A stretch of DNA of 64,000 nucleotides from Bacillota bacterium (GCA_023439835.1 JAEXUW010000005.1:217140-281139); one strand, 5' to 3'. Counted from the first letter of the stretch, positions 17,019 through 26,665 are shown. Notes: generated from the sequence alone by a model not told the origin. Made by a program: numbers and translations.

Positions 17019-18971
17019 TTATTCGTCTGAATTATTTGTTTTTTCTGTTTTTTTAACAGTAGTGATAGCTTTTGAAGGGGACTTTCTTTTCTTTAAGAAT
17101 ATAACCGAAAGAGGCGGTATATTCAAACTTATTGCATTATCAAACCCATGCAGAGGGAACTTGAGCGTTTTGACACTTCCGTTTGAAATCTCATCGCCAC
17201 CGTATTTTCCACTTGAGGAATTAAACACCTCATAATAAGTTCCCTTTTCAGGAACGCCTATTTTATAATCGTTTCTGGCGACAGGAACAAAATTGCAAAC
17301 ACAGATAAGCTCATTATCATTATCGTCAATACGTCTGAAAGCAATGACGCTCTGACGATAATCGTCATTTGAAATCCATGAAAAGCCCTTCCACGAATCA
17401 TCATTTTCCCACAAGGGTGAGCTTTTGAGATAGAACTTATTTAGATCTCTGACAAACTCCTTAAACAGCCTGTGATTATCATGTTTTTCAGGCAGAAACC
17501 ATTCAAGCTGTTTTTCATAATCCCATTCACGAAACTGCGCAAACTCCTGTCCCATAAAGAGAAGCTTTTTGCCCGGGTGCGCCATCATATAGCATAAAAA
17601 TGCTTTTGCACTAGCAAATTTCTGCTCTGTCGTTCCCGACATTTTTCCGATAAGCGAGCATTTTCCATGAACAACCTCATCATGTGAAATTGGCAAAATA
17701 TAATTTTCTGAAAAGCTGTAAAAAAAAGAAAATGTAACCTTATCATGATTGAAGGCTCTATATATCGGGTCAAGCGACATATAATGGAGCATATCGTTCA
17801 TCCAGCCCATATTCCATTTAAAGTTGAAGCCAAGTCCGCCAATATCTGTCGGCTTTGTAACAAGTGGCCACGCCGTTGACTCCTCAGCTATCATCAAGGC
17901 GTTAGGATACCTTAAAAAAACCGCTTCATTGAGCTTTTTCAAAAACTCAACAGCCTCAAGATTTTCATTTCCGCCGTTGACATTAGGCGTCCATTCACCG
18001 TCACGACGGTCATAATCCAGATACAGCATTGATGCCACCGCATCAACTCTAAGCCCGTCTATATGATACTTTCCAAGCCAGTGAAGTGCATTTGAAATCA
18101 AAAACGACCTTACCTCAGGCCTGCCATAATCAAACACTCTGGTTCCCCATGAATAATGCTCACGCTTTTTAGGGTCAGAATATTCATAACAGCATGAACC
18201 GTCCCACTCATACAGCCCTGCTTCATCCTTTGGGAAATGTGCAGGAACCCAGTCGAGAATAACACCTATTCCCGCCTTGTGAAGCTCATTAATCATATAC
18301 ATGAAATCCTCAGGCGTTCCAAACCGTGAAGTCGGTGCATAATATGCGATCCCCTGATATCCCCACGAGCCGTCAAACGGATATTCACTCAGTGGCATCA
18401 GCTCAATATGTGTATAGCCCATATCCTTAACATAAGCTATTATTTCTTTGGCGAAAGCCCTATAAGATAAAACTGTTCCGTCCTCATTTCTCTTCCATGA
18501 ATTTAGGTGAACCTCATATATATTGACCGGACTCTTATAGATATTTGTTTTCGATTTGCTATCCTGCCATTTCTCATCAGTCCACTTGAATCCATCTATG
18601 TTATAAATCTTCGTGCCCGTCGCCGGCTTTGTTTCAAGATGAAAAGCATAAGGGTCTGTTTTCATGCTGATTTTGCCGTTTTTTGCCTCGACACTGTATT
18701 TATAAGTATCATATTTTTCAAGGTCAGGAACAAAAACACTCCACACCTCGTCGGTTAGCTTCTTCATTGGATTTGAGGTGCGACTCCAATCATTGAAATC
18801 ACCGACAACTGAAATAGACTTTGCATTCGGTGCCCACACTCTGAATTCATATCCCGGAGTTTTTCCTGTTTTGACAGGATGAGCCCCAAAAAATTCAGCG
18901 GCGTCAAAATTAGTCCCGCAATGAAAAGAAATAATCTGTTGTTCAATTTTTTTGGGCAGTGTAAGCTTCAT
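17019..18971 (-). CDS. glgB: 1,4-alpha-glucan branching enzyme
   Basis: GH13 branching enzyme, 650 residues from the ATG at 18971, chosen for its GGAGGAGAATAT ribosome site (a longer frame opens at 19007). A carbohydrate-binding N-domain (YEFRVWAPNAKSISVVGDFNDW) precedes the catalytic barrel with GYTHIELMPLSEYP, the nucleophile region DGLRVDAVASML, acid/base in LMIAEESTAWP and FMGQEFAQFREWD, and HDEVVHGKCSL. First gene of the glycogen operon. Confidence 0.95.
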   Translation of the reverse strand: MKLTLPKKIEQQIISFHCGTNFDAAEFFGAHPVKTGKTPGYEFRVWAPNAKSISVVGDFNDWSRTSNPMKKLTDEVWSVFVPDLEKYDTYKYSVEAKNGKISMKTDPYAFHLETKPATGTKIYNIDGFKWTDEKWQDSKSKTNIYKSPVNIYEVHLNSWKRNEDGTVLSYRAFAKEIIAYVKDMGYTHIELMPLSEYPFDGSWGYQGIAYYAPTSRFGTPEDFMYMINELHKAGIGVILDWVPAHFPKDEAGLYEWDGSCCYEYSDPKKREHYSWGTRVFDYGRPEVRSFLISNALHWLGKYHIDGLRVDAVASMLYLDYDRRDGEWTPNVNGGNENLEAVEFLKKLNEAVFLRYPNALMIAEESTAWPLVTKPTDIGGLGFNFKWNMGWMNDMLHYMSLDPIYRAFNHDKVTFSFFYSFSENYILPISHDEVVHGKCSLIGKMSGTTEQKFASAKAFLCYMMAHPGKKLLFMGQEFAQFREWDYEKQLEWFLPEKHDNHRLFKEFVRDLNKFYLKSSPLWENDDSWKGFSWISNDDYRQSVIAFRRIDDNDNELICVCNFVPVARNDYKIGVPEKGTYYEVFNSSSGKYGGDEISNGSVKTLKFPLHGFDNAISLNIPPLSVIFLKKRKSPSKAITTVKKTEKTNNSDE

Positions 18972-18997
18972 ATATTCTCCTCCTAATCCGTATGTAT

Positions 18998-19026
18998 ATT
19001 TTAACAATTACAACGATATTTATCAA
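18998..19026 (-). promoter_or_regulatory. Promoter of the glgBCDA operon
   Basis: Minus-strand TTGATA (19021-19026), 17-bp spacer, TAAAAT (18998-19003), about 27 bp before the glgB start. Confidence 0.7.
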
Positions 19027-19102
19027 GCTATTTTGTTAATTTTCATATATGTACCTATATTTCAACATTGATATTTGGCTATTTTGTCTATTTTTGCTCG
19101 TC

Positions 19103-19118
19103 GTTTTAACGTTAAAAC
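19103..19118. promoter_or_regulatory. Perfect 16-bp palindrome upstream of glgB
   Basis: GTTTTAACGTTAAAAC has no loop, so it is a protein-binding dyad rather than an RNA hairpin. It lies 77 bp upstream of the glgB -35 box and 10 bp after the spoIIE stop. Possible operator for glycogen genes; the binding protein is unknown. Confidence 0.45.
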
Positions 19119-19128
19119 ATATACCATA

Positions 19129-21420
19129 TTAAATATACTCCTTTATTTTTGTTACAATTACAGTAATATCATCTCTATGTGCGGCTTGATTTGTTTCATC
19201 AAGGGCATCAATAATTCTATCTGAAATCTCTGTTGATGAGCATTTCCCATACTTTTGAACAATGCTTTTTATCATCTCTGTTGAATTGTCGGGAACGCCG
19301 TCAGATGTTGTAATTATGATATCCCCTGATTGTAAATTCTCTGTCAATCTAACAGGATTAATTTCCTGAAGAATTCCGATCGGCATTGAGCGCACCTCAA
19401 TTTTTCTTATCTTGTCATTTCTCTGTATATAGGTTGCCGATGCCCCCGCTTTAATAATATTAAAATTGCCGTTATATAAATTTATCGCGCCTATATCAAG
19501 GGTAGTAAAGCTTTCCTCCCAGTTTTTTACTCTCAAAAACGAATTAATAAGTCTTATTGAAGATGAACAGCCCAGCCCTGCTCTTATCAAGCGTGAAACA
19601 AGCTTTGAAGCAAGAAGCGAATCAAGCTGAGCACGTTTTCCACTTCCCATTCCGTCTGAAAGAACAATGTACGACTGTGAGCTGCTGTCTGAAAAAAGTT
19701 CATATGAGTCGCCCGAAATCTCCTTGCTGCTTCCCGCCTGCTGTGCCGCACCTGTTTCAGCTAAAAGCTGTGGCTTCTCCCAAAGCTCAATGCGTGTAAT
19801 GCCATCCACTGTGTGTATTTCCGGAAGCTCAAGCTCTCTGTCAACAAGCTCTGAAACCTCCTGACAAAGCCTTATCGCATTAAATCTGAAGGCACAAGGC
19901 AAATATGCTTCTATTTTCATTCCGCCATAATTATTTGTGTAGGCGCATACTGTCACCCTTGAAACCCCCTGCTTCTCCAGATAAGTAGCGACCTTCCTTG
20001 AACAAACGGTGTCCACCGACAAATAGTCACACATCTGTCCGCTCAAAGACGCAAGCATATCTTCTAGGGTTAAAAACTGCTCAGAAAGCATACCGCGCAT
20101 ATCCTTGAGCTTTTGCTCCTGCTTTTTCTGGCAGACTGTTTCACGGTGAACGAAATTAAACTCTTTTTCTAGCAGTTCAGTCCTTTCACACGCTGAAAGC
20201 TCAGGCGGAAATTCATCGCTGCCAATGCATCCGTTTTTCTCAAGAACAGCCTGAACCTTAAAAAAAGCATCGCTTATTACACTGTAATTGTCATCCCAGC
20301 AGGATAGCTTGTTCTGACATCCCTCACAGACCTTTCTGCTTACCTTTGTAACAAAATCGTTAGTAGCCAGCTTTCTCTCCATTGCCGCTGTAACCTCTTC
20401 AAGAGCATGCCTGACATCGCACACAGTTTTTGCGGCAAAGTCAAGCTTCTGTCTTGCATTATTTGCTATAAAATCGCCTGAGAAAGAGGTGGTTTCAAAG
20501 CTTTGAAGAATTTTTATTGATAATGAGGAAGGAATAAGCACAAAAATAATTGTACTTACCGCAGAATCCATCAGCATATTGAAGCTATCCTGAGTTGCGC
20601 CGATTAAAACAACGCTTACAAAGTTCGCCGCCACAAACGAAATCACAAGTGGCGCTGTTCCAAGCTCAATAAAAAGGCCGGCAATCAGCCCTGCACAGGC
20701 TAAAAGCATCGTGCTCCTTCCAAGCGGCTGTGAGCATAGCACCATTCCAAGAGTTGTCATAGCTCCGCATACTGCACCGCCGACGTGCCTATACTTTTTT
20801 GCGGCAAACAAAATTACTATCATTCCAAAAATCCGACCGAAATTGATTCCTATAAGGTCAATTGACGCTAACGCCGAAATCAACAGAACATAAAGAGCGC
20901 CAAGTGATACTCCGCAAGCCCCTGACACCGGAAAAATTCTTTCATATCTGATTTTTGCACAAACCTTAATCAAAAAGAAAGTAGCACATCCGCATAAAAG
21001 CGACTGAGCTGCGTTCAAAATCATTGCCGCTCCTCCCCCAGACTGAATAAGCTGCATTGCCGTACCGAAAACAAGCATAAGCACCGCTGCCATCGTGGCA
21101 GAGCCAGATGCTGTCATTTTCTTTTTTCCCGTTTCGGCAGATATAAATTTGAGCGCACAAATGCATATCATTGCGCATATCTGAGGAAGAGCCTCAAATG
21201 CCATTGAATTAAAAAAATAAGCTAAAAGGCTTGATGCCAAAACCACTATACTTCCAACACAGCTGACACCCGCAGCCAATGAAACATTCAAAGGCGACAA
21301 TCCGCCCGCTAGAAAAGTACCCGAGGTCAAAAAGCTAAGCAGGCATAATGCCAGAAGGCTTGTAACCGCATTTGCTGATTTTGCTCTGTTCGTTAATTGA
21401 ATTGTCCTGTTTTTTTGCAT
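19129..21420 (-). CDS. spoIIE: Stage II sporulation protein E (PP2C phosphatase)
   Basis: SpoIIE sits at the polar septum and dephosphorylates SpoIIAA, which releases sigma-F in the forespore. The protein has an N-terminal block of about ten membrane segments, a central regulatory region with a Cys-rich patch (VCEGCQNKLSCWDD) and a C-terminal PP2C domain (SYIVLSDGMGSGKRAQLDSLLASKL, ITTSDGVPDN, HRDDITVIVTKI). I place the start at the ATG at 21420 (GGTGATAAG site upstream), giving 763 residues. A longer frame reaches 21504, but it would begin inside the promoter. ATG 21432 is an alternative. Confidence 0.93.
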   Translation of the reverse strand: MQKNRTIQLTNRAKSANAVTSLLALCLLSFLTSGTFLAGGLSPLNVSLAAGVSCVGSIVVLASSLLAYFFNSMAFEALPQICAMICICALKFISAETGKKKMTASGSATMAAVLMLVFGTAMQLIQSGGGAAMILNAAQSLLCGCATFFLIKVCAKIRYERIFPVSGACGVSLGALYVLLISALASIDLIGINFGRIFGMIVILFAAKKYRHVGGAVCGAMTTLGMVLCSQPLGRSTMLLACAGLIAGLFIELGTAPLVISFVAANFVSVVLIGATQDSFNMLMDSAVSTIIFVLIPSSLSIKILQSFETTSFSGDFIANNARQKLDFAAKTVCDVRHALEEVTAAMERKLATNDFVTKVSRKVCEGCQNKLSCWDDNYSVISDAFFKVQAVLEKNGCIGSDEFPPELSACERTELLEKEFNFVHRETVCQKKQEQKLKDMRGMLSEQFLTLEDMLASLSGQMCDYLSVDTVCSRKVATYLEKQGVSRVTVCAYTNNYGGMKIEAYLPCAFRFNAIRLCQEVSELVDRELELPEIHTVDGITRIELWEKPQLLAETGAAQQAGSSKEISGDSYELFSDSSSQSYIVLSDGMGSGKRAQLDSLLASKLVSRLIRAGLGCSSSIRLINSFLRVKNWEESFTTLDIGAINLYNGNFNIIKAGASATYIQRNDKIRKIEVRSMPIGILQEINPVRLTENLQSGDIIITTSDGVPDNSTEMIKSIVQKYGKCSSTEISDRIIDALDETNQAAHRDDITVIVTKIKEYI

Positions 21421-21471
21421 TCTTATCACCATTATTTCAGATTTTGTCCTGACAAGCAGGCTAATGGTAAT

Positions 21472-21504
21472 ATTATACAATTTTTTGAAAGTGAATTTTG
21501 TCAT
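21472..21504 (-). promoter_or_regulatory. Spo0A-type promoter of spoIIE
   Basis: Minus-strand TATAAT (21472-21477) with ATGACA (21499-21504) 21 bp upstream. A sigma-A promoter whose boxes are 21 instead of 17 bp apart is the known arrangement of Spo0A~P-activated spoIIE in Bacillus. No perfect 0A box (TGTCGAA) was found, so this is suggestive only. Confidence 0.5.
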
Positions 21505-21563
21505 TTCACGTGGGCGAAAAAAGAGTTAAACAGATTAAAAATATACGCAATAGTATATATCGG

Positions 21564-21586
21564 TTACAATATATTTGTTATTGTAA
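21564..21586. promoter_or_regulatory. Inverted repeat upstream of ksgA
   Basis: TTACAATA-tatttgt-TATTGTAA, a perfect 8-bp dyad with a 7-bp centre in the divergent spoIIE/ksgA intergenic region, 73 bp before ksgA. Candidate operator; the regulator is not identified. Confidence 0.4.
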
Positions 21587-21658
21587 AAAACTGCTTTAAC
21601 AATCTTTACTTATCAATTAATAGGTGATAAAATAATAAGAAAAGAATACGAGGTATGA

Positions 21659-22528
21659 ATGAACAATTTATCAAATATCGGCGTAATTAAAGCGCTGTTT
21701 GAAAAGCACGGCTTTTCATTTTCAAAAGCACTGGGGCAGAACTTTCTTGTTAATCCATCGGTATGCCCGAAAATCGCTGAGTTTGGGAATGCAAAAAAAG
21801 GCTTTGGAATTATTGAAATCGGCACCGGTATCGGCGTGCTGACAAATGAGCTTGCAAAAAATGCGTCAAAGGTCGTTGCAGTAGAAATTGACGCCAGACT
21901 AATTCCCGTTTTGAATGAGACACTGAAAGAATACGACAACGTCAAAGTTATTAATGACGATATTATGAAGCTTGACCTTCACAAGCTTATTTCTGAGGAA
22001 TTCGAGGGGCTTGAGGTTGCGGTATGCGCAAATCTCCCCTATTATATTACCTCACCGATAATTATGGGGCTTCTTGAGCAAAGACTTCCGCTTAAAACGG
22101 TAACGGTAATGGTTCAGAAGGAGGCTGCTCTTCGTCTTTGCGCGCCAATGCCGAGCAGAGATATGGGTGCGGTAACAGTAGCAGTCAGATTTTTTTCAGA
22201 GCCTGAAATTCTTTTTAACGTTTCAAGGGGAAGCTTTATGCCCGCACCAAACGTTGACTCCTGCGTTGTCAGATTTAATATCAGCGAAAAAACACCCGAG
22301 GGTGTAACGAATGAAGTTTTTTTCTTTAGGGTTGTTAAAGCAGCTTTTTCTCAAAGAAGAAAAACTCTTGCAAATTCGGTATCATCCGACGGTTTTTCAA
22401 AAGCTATGGTTTTGAAAGCAATCAGCCTGACCGGTCTTGAACCAAACATCCGCCCGGAACAGCTTTCAATGGATAGCTTTATTGCTTTTTCTGAAAACCT
22501 GCTTTGCATTTTCGAAGAGAATAAATAG
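21659..22528 (+). CDS. rsmA: 16S rRNA dimethyladenosine transferase
   Basis: KsgA/RsmA dimethylates the two adjacent adenosines at the 3' end of 16S rRNA. The 289-residue protein has KALGQNFLVNPSVC, the SAM-binding motif IIEIGTGIGVLTNELAKNASKVVAVEID, the catalytic CANLPYYITSPIIMGLL (NLPY) motif near residues 122-138, and FSQRRKTLANSV in the C-terminal domain. Start chosen with the GAGGTATGA site. Single gene, divergent from spoIIE. Confidence 0.96.
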   Translation: MNNLSNIGVIKALFEKHGFSFSKALGQNFLVNPSVCPKIAEFGNAKKGFGIIEIGTGIGVLTNELAKNASKVVAVEIDARLIPVLNETLKEYDNVKVINDDIMKLDLHKLISEEFEGLEVAVCANLPYYITSPIIMGLLEQRLPLKTVTVMVQKEAALRLCAPMPSRDMGAVTVAVRFFSEPEILFNVSRGSFMPAPNVDSCVVRFNISEKTPEGVTNEVFFFRVVKAAFSQRRKTLANSVSSDGFSKAMVLKAISLTGLEPNIRPEQLSMDSFIAFSENLLCIFEENK

Positions 22529-22669
22529 ATATTATTTTTTTGCTTACTCTTATAGATTACTTTACGTATTTTGTTTATGGGAAAAATACCCGACAAAACT
22601 CAGCACAAAATAACGGGCAGAGCCGCTAGCTAAAGTGTTATCATAGTATCAGACAGACGGAGGGAAACG

Positions 22670-23530
22670 ATGAACTGGATAGAAAGTATGAGCGACACCA
22701 TCAGCTATATTGAGAATAATCTGCTCAATGAGCTTACTGTTTCAGATATCGCAAAGCAGGCGTACATCTCACCATTTTATTTTCAGAAAGCATTTTCTAT
22801 GCTCTGCGGTTTCACAGTCGGTGAATACATCCGCCTTAGAAGGCTCTCTCTTGCCGGCAGCGAGCTGGTTTCGACGGATGAAAAAATCATTGATATAGCT
22901 TTGAAATACGGCTATGATTCCCCAGACAGCTTCACGAAAGCTTTCACCAGATTTCACGGTGTCACTCCTTCTGCTGTACGAAAGGACGGAGCAATGATTA
23001 AATCCTTTGCTCCCCTAAAAATCAAATTTACTTTGGAGGGCGGTTCTACTATGGATTACAAAATTGTTGAAAAAGAAGCGTTTACGGTTATGGGCGCATC
23101 CAGACTATTCAAGTACGAGGGTGCAAAAATCGAAATCCCGAAGTTTTGGGATGAGCATTTCAAGACGGGTAAGGGCGAAATAGTATGCGGAATGTTTGGT
23201 ATTAACATTGATGAGCAAATGGGCGGAAAAGAATTTGAATATCTGATTGCCGACAACTATTTGCCGTGGAGAGATATCCCAGACGGTTTCGTTGCAAGAA
23301 CAATACCAAAGCACACTTGGGCGGTTTTCCCCTGCAAAGGGCCGATGCCTAGCTCTATGCAGGATGTAAACACAAAAATCTTCTCTGAGTGGCTTCCAAA
23401 CTGTAAGGAATATGAATTCGGTGCGGGCTACTGCATTGAAATGTACAGCCCTGTCAGTGATTTTGAAAACGGTCTTTCGGATGAAAACTATTACAGTGAG
23501 ATTTGGATTCCTGTTAAGAAGAAAGCCTAG
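22670..23530 (+). CDS. AraC-family regulator with GyrI-like effector domain
   Basis: A 286-residue regulator. The AraC/XylS DNA-binding domain is N-terminal (residues 5-107, two helix-turn-helix units: LTVSDIAKQAYISPFYFQKAF and IIDIALKYGYDSPDSFTKAF). A GyrI-like small-molecule-binding domain (about 125-285) follows, with the conserved C-terminal FEYLIADNY ... YSEIWIPVKK pattern. This Rob/SoxS-like layout is typical of activators of multidrug or stress genes. A CGGAGGG ribosome site supports the start. The target is not adjacent. Confidence 0.87.
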   Translation: MNWIESMSDTISYIENNLLNELTVSDIAKQAYISPFYFQKAFSMLCGFTVGEYIRLRRLSLAGSELVSTDEKIIDIALKYGYDSPDSFTKAFTRFHGVTPSAVRKDGAMIKSFAPLKIKFTLEGGSTMDYKIVEKEAFTVMGASRLFKYEGAKIEIPKFWDEHFKTGKGEIVCGMFGINIDEQMGGKEFEYLIADNYLPWRDIPDGFVARTIPKHTWAVFPCKGPMPSSMQDVNTKIFSEWLPNCKEYEFGAGYCIEMYSPVSDFENGLSDENYYSEIWIPVKKKA

Positions 23531-23669
23531 ATATTTCTCAAAGCCTTGCCGCAATAAACCGGCAGGGCTTTTAATCTGCCTATTTAATTTTTACAAATTT
23601 ATAGTTTTGTATTGAAAAAAAACAAGCATGCCTTTATAATAAAATAGTATTAGACAAGGAGGCGTTAAT

Positions 23670-24158
23670 ATGGAAAGACGTGACAAAATCAATTACTACC
23701 TTGACATTGCGGAAACTGTTCTTGAAAGAGGAACCTGCCTAAGAAGAAAATTCGGCGCAATAATTGTTAAGAATGATGAGATTGTATCTACCGGCTATGT
23801 GGGTGCGCCCAGAGGGCGTGCGAACTGCACCGACTTAGGTTATTGTACGAGAGAAAAGCTCAATGTCCCGAAGGGTCAGAGGTATGAGCTTTGTCGCTCT
23901 GTCCATGCGGAGCAAAACGCTATTATTTCCGCATCAAGACGAGATATGATAGGCGCCACAATGTATCTAGCCTGTCACGATGCCAAAACCGATGAACTTT
24001 ATGGGGATGTCGAGCCTTGCGCACTGTGTAAAAGGCTGATAATCAACTCAGGAATTGACACTGTTATCGTCAGAAAAACTAAAGATGAATATTTGATTAT
24101 TCGTGTTTTGGACTGGATAGAAAACGACGAATCAATTAGCGGAACTGAAGGTTATTAA
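23670..24158 (+). CDS. Deoxycytidylate deaminase family (ComEB-like)
   Basis: A 162-residue zinc deaminase. The catalytic zinc ligands and general base are seen in CRSVHAEQNAIISASR (HAE) and VEPCALCKRLIINSGI (PCxxC). The N-terminal RGTCLRRKFGAIIVKND segment fits dCMP deaminase, which makes dUMP for thymidylate synthesis. ComEB is the Bacillus name of this family. AAGGAGG ribosome site; terminator after the gene. Confidence 0.88.
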   Translation: MERRDKINYYLDIAETVLERGTCLRRKFGAIIVKNDEIVSTGYVGAPRGRANCTDLGYCTREKLNVPKGQRYELCRSVHAEQNAIISASRRDMIGATMYLACHDAKTDELYGDVEPCALCKRLIINSGIDTVIVRKTKDEYLIIRVLDWIENDESISGTEGY

Positions 24159-24165
24159 TACTATT

Positions 24166-24191
24166 AAAAGCACAGCGTTCACTGTGCTTTT
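24166..24191 (+). terminator. Terminator after the dCMP deaminase gene
   Basis: AAAAGCACAG-cgttca-CTGTGCTTTT followed by ATTTTAT; perfect 10-bp stem. Confidence 0.88.
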
Positions 24192-24243
24192 ATTTTATAC
24201 AAAATTAAGAATGTAATCATGAAAATTTTGTTTATATATTTTC

Positions 24244-24272
24244 TTGACAATCATCGTTATATTTGTTACTAT
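24244..24272 (+). promoter_or_regulatory. Promoter of pfl
   Basis: TTGACA (24244-24249), 17-bp spacer, TACTAT (24267-24272). It is followed by a 12-bp palindrome TATTGTACAATA (from about 24275) at the transcription start and a leader of roughly 85 nt. The palindrome is a possible operator for redox or fermentation control. Confidence 0.7.
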
Positions 24273-24365
24273 ACTATTGTACAATAATAAATATAGTGCT
24301 TATATTATTACTCAAACACAATATATAGTGATTGCGACTTGTCTTAACGGAAATGGAGAGCTGAT

Positions 24366-26579
24366 ATGGATTTTAAAAAGGGAAACTGGTGCAAAGAAAT
24401 AGACCTTCGTGACTTTATTGTCAGAAACTATACCCCATATGATGGCGACAAGAGCTTTTTGACTGAGGCTTCTGAAAAAACTAAGAAGCTGTGGGGAAAA
24501 GTGTCCTCATTTATGGAGGAAGAGCGCAAGCGTGGCGGTGTTTATGACATTGACGAAAAAACCATATCGACAATTATTTCTCACAAAGCGGGATATATAG
24601 ATGAAGAGCTTGAAGAAATCGTTGGGCTTCAAACTGACGAGCCTTTAAAGCGTGCGATTATGCCCTTTGGCGGAATCAGAACTGTCCACTCCTCACTTGA
24701 AGCCTACGGCAGAAAGCTTCCCGATGAGATAGACAATATTTTTAAATACAGAAAAACCCATAACGACGGGGTTTTCAGCGTATATACAGACGCCATGAAA
24801 AAGGCAAGACACACAGGCATTATAACTGGGCTTCCTGACGCATATGGCCGCGGAAGAATCATTGGCGATTACAGGCGTGTTCCGCTTTATGGTGTTGATT
24901 TTCTGATTGAGAAGAAAATCAGAGCAAAAAAACTCCACGACTTTGACCCTATGTATGGCGATACCGTCAGGGATATTGAAGAGATATCTGAGCAGATTGA
25001 AGCGCTAAAAGAGCTTAAAGCAATGGCACAATCATACGGCTTTGATATTTCAAAGCCCGCAAAAGACACCAAAGAAGCTGTTCAGTGGCTTTATTTTGCA
25101 TATCTTGCTGCCGTTAAAGAGCAAAACGGTGCCGCAATGTCACTTGGGCGGGTTTCAACCTTCCTTGACTGTTATGCACAGTCTGACCTTGAAAGCGGAA
25201 AATACAGCGAAGCTCAAATTCAAGAGTTTGTTGATCATTTCATTATAAAGCTTCGAATGGTTAGATTTTTGAGGACACCCGCTTATGATGAGCTTTTTTC
25301 AGGTGACCCCACTTGGATTACAGAGGCTCTCGGCGGAATGTGTGATGACGGCAGAACAATGGTGACAAAAATGACCTTTCGATTTCTCCAGTCGCTTAGA
25401 AATCTCGGCCCCGCGCCCGAGCCTAACCTAACTGTATTGTGGAGTGTCAGCCTCCCCGACGGTTTTAAAAGCTTTGCGTCTGAAATTTCAATTGAAACGT
25501 CATCAATACAATATGAAAACGATGATATCATGCGCCCTAAATTCGGGGATGATTATGGAATAGCCTGTTGTGTTTCGGCAATGAAAATCGGAAAGCAGAT
25601 GCAGTTTTTTGGCGCAAGAGCAAATCTGGCAAAGGCACTTTTATATGCCCTCAATAACGGCAGAGATGAAAAAACAGGCGAACAGCTTGCCCCCATGACT
25701 GGTGAGATTTCTGACGGTGCGCTTAACTATGAAGAGGTGCGTGAGAAATACGAAGAAACCTGCGAATGGCTTACAAAGCTGTATATTAACACGCTTAATA
25801 TCATCCATTATATGCACGACAAATATGCCTATGAGCGTATTCAGATGGCTCTTCACGATGAGGAAATTCTCAGAACCTCAGCATGTGGACTAGCCGGACT
25901 TTCAGTTGTGGTGGATAGTTTTTCGGCTATGAAATATGCTAAGGTTTTCCCCATTAAAAATAATGACGGGCTTATCGTTGATTTTAAAATTGAAGGCGAG
26001 TTCCCTCAATTCGGGAACAATGATAAAAGGGTTGACGCAATCGCTTCCGACCTTGTTGAGAGCTTTATGAAAAGACTTGCCAAAAGAAGAACATATCGAA
26101 ATTCACGTCCCACTATGTCAATTCTTACGATAACTTCAAACGTGGTTTATGGGAAGAAAACCGGCTCAACCCCCGACGGAAGAAAAGCGGGTGAGCCTTT
26201 TGCTCCCGGTGCAAATCCTATGCACGGACGTGATAAGAGCGGTTGTGTTGCTTCAATGCTTTCAGTTTCAAAAATACCTTATGATTATTCTGAGGACGGT
26301 ATTTCATATACATTTTCAATTGTCCCCTCGGCTTTGGGAAGAGAGGGTGGCGACAGGGTGAAGAACCTTTCCGACCTTTTAGATGCTTATATGAGCGAAA
26401 AAGGCCAGCACATTAACGTCAATGTGCTAAACCGTGACGTTCTCATTGACGCTATGGAGCATCCCGAGAAATATCCCCAGCTTACAATACGTGTTTCGGG
26501 CTATGCCGTCAACTTCATCAAGCTCCCCCGTGAGCATCAGCTTGACGTAATCAACAGAACCTTCCACACAAAAATGTAA
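24366..26579 (+). CDS. pflB: Formate C-acetyltransferase (pyruvate formate-lyase)
   Basis: Glycyl-radical enzyme that splits pyruvate into formate and acetyl-CoA in anaerobic fermentation. The 737-residue protein carries the adjacent catalytic cysteines in GIACCVSAM (Cys401-Cys402), the hallmark of true PFL, and the glycyl-radical motif RVSGYAVNF with Gly at about residue 712. Its radical-SAM activating enzyme is not next to it. A strong promoter precedes the gene and a terminator follows, so it is transcribed alone. Confidence 0.95.
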   Translation: MDFKKGNWCKEIDLRDFIVRNYTPYDGDKSFLTEASEKTKKLWGKVSSFMEEERKRGGVYDIDEKTISTIISHKAGYIDEELEEIVGLQTDEPLKRAIMPFGGIRTVHSSLEAYGRKLPDEIDNIFKYRKTHNDGVFSVYTDAMKKARHTGIITGLPDAYGRGRIIGDYRRVPLYGVDFLIEKKIRAKKLHDFDPMYGDTVRDIEEISEQIEALKELKAMAQSYGFDISKPAKDTKEAVQWLYFAYLAAVKEQNGAAMSLGRVSTFLDCYAQSDLESGKYSEAQIQEFVDHFIIKLRMVRFLRTPAYDELFSGDPTWITEALGGMCDDGRTMVTKMTFRFLQSLRNLGPAPEPNLTVLWSVSLPDGFKSFASEISIETSSIQYENDDIMRPKFGDDYGIACCVSAMKIGKQMQFFGARANLAKALLYALNNGRDEKTGEQLAPMTGEISDGALNYEEVREKYEETCEWLTKLYINTLNIIHYMHDKYAYERIQMALHDEEILRTSACGLAGLSVVVDSFSAMKYAKVFPIKNNDGLIVDFKIEGEFPQFGNNDKRVDAIASDLVESFMKRLAKRRTYRNSRPTMSILTITSNVVYGKKTGSTPDGRKAGEPFAPGANPMHGRDKSGCVASMLSVSKIPYDYSEDGISYTFSIVPSALGREGGDRVKNLSDLLDAYMSEKGQHINVNVLNRDVLIDAMEHPEKYPQLTIRVSGYAVNFIKLPREHQLDVINRTFHTKM

Positions 26580-26586
26580 AAATCAT

Positions 26587-26627
26587 GCCTGTGCTAAAAA
26601 GCGCAGGCTTTCTCTTGATTTTTTTCA
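26587..26627 (+). terminator. Terminator after pflB
   Basis: GCCTGTGC-taaaaa-GCGCAGGC stem (8 bp with one G-T pair), then a T-rich run ending TTTTTTT. Confidence 0.8.
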
Positions 26628-26665
26628 TTTGCTGTGATATCATACACAACGAAAGGGATGATGTA

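Noticed and set aside
23105..23554. 149-codon minus-strand frame
   Set aside because: Antisense of the AraC/GyrI regulator, which has full domain motifs and a good start.
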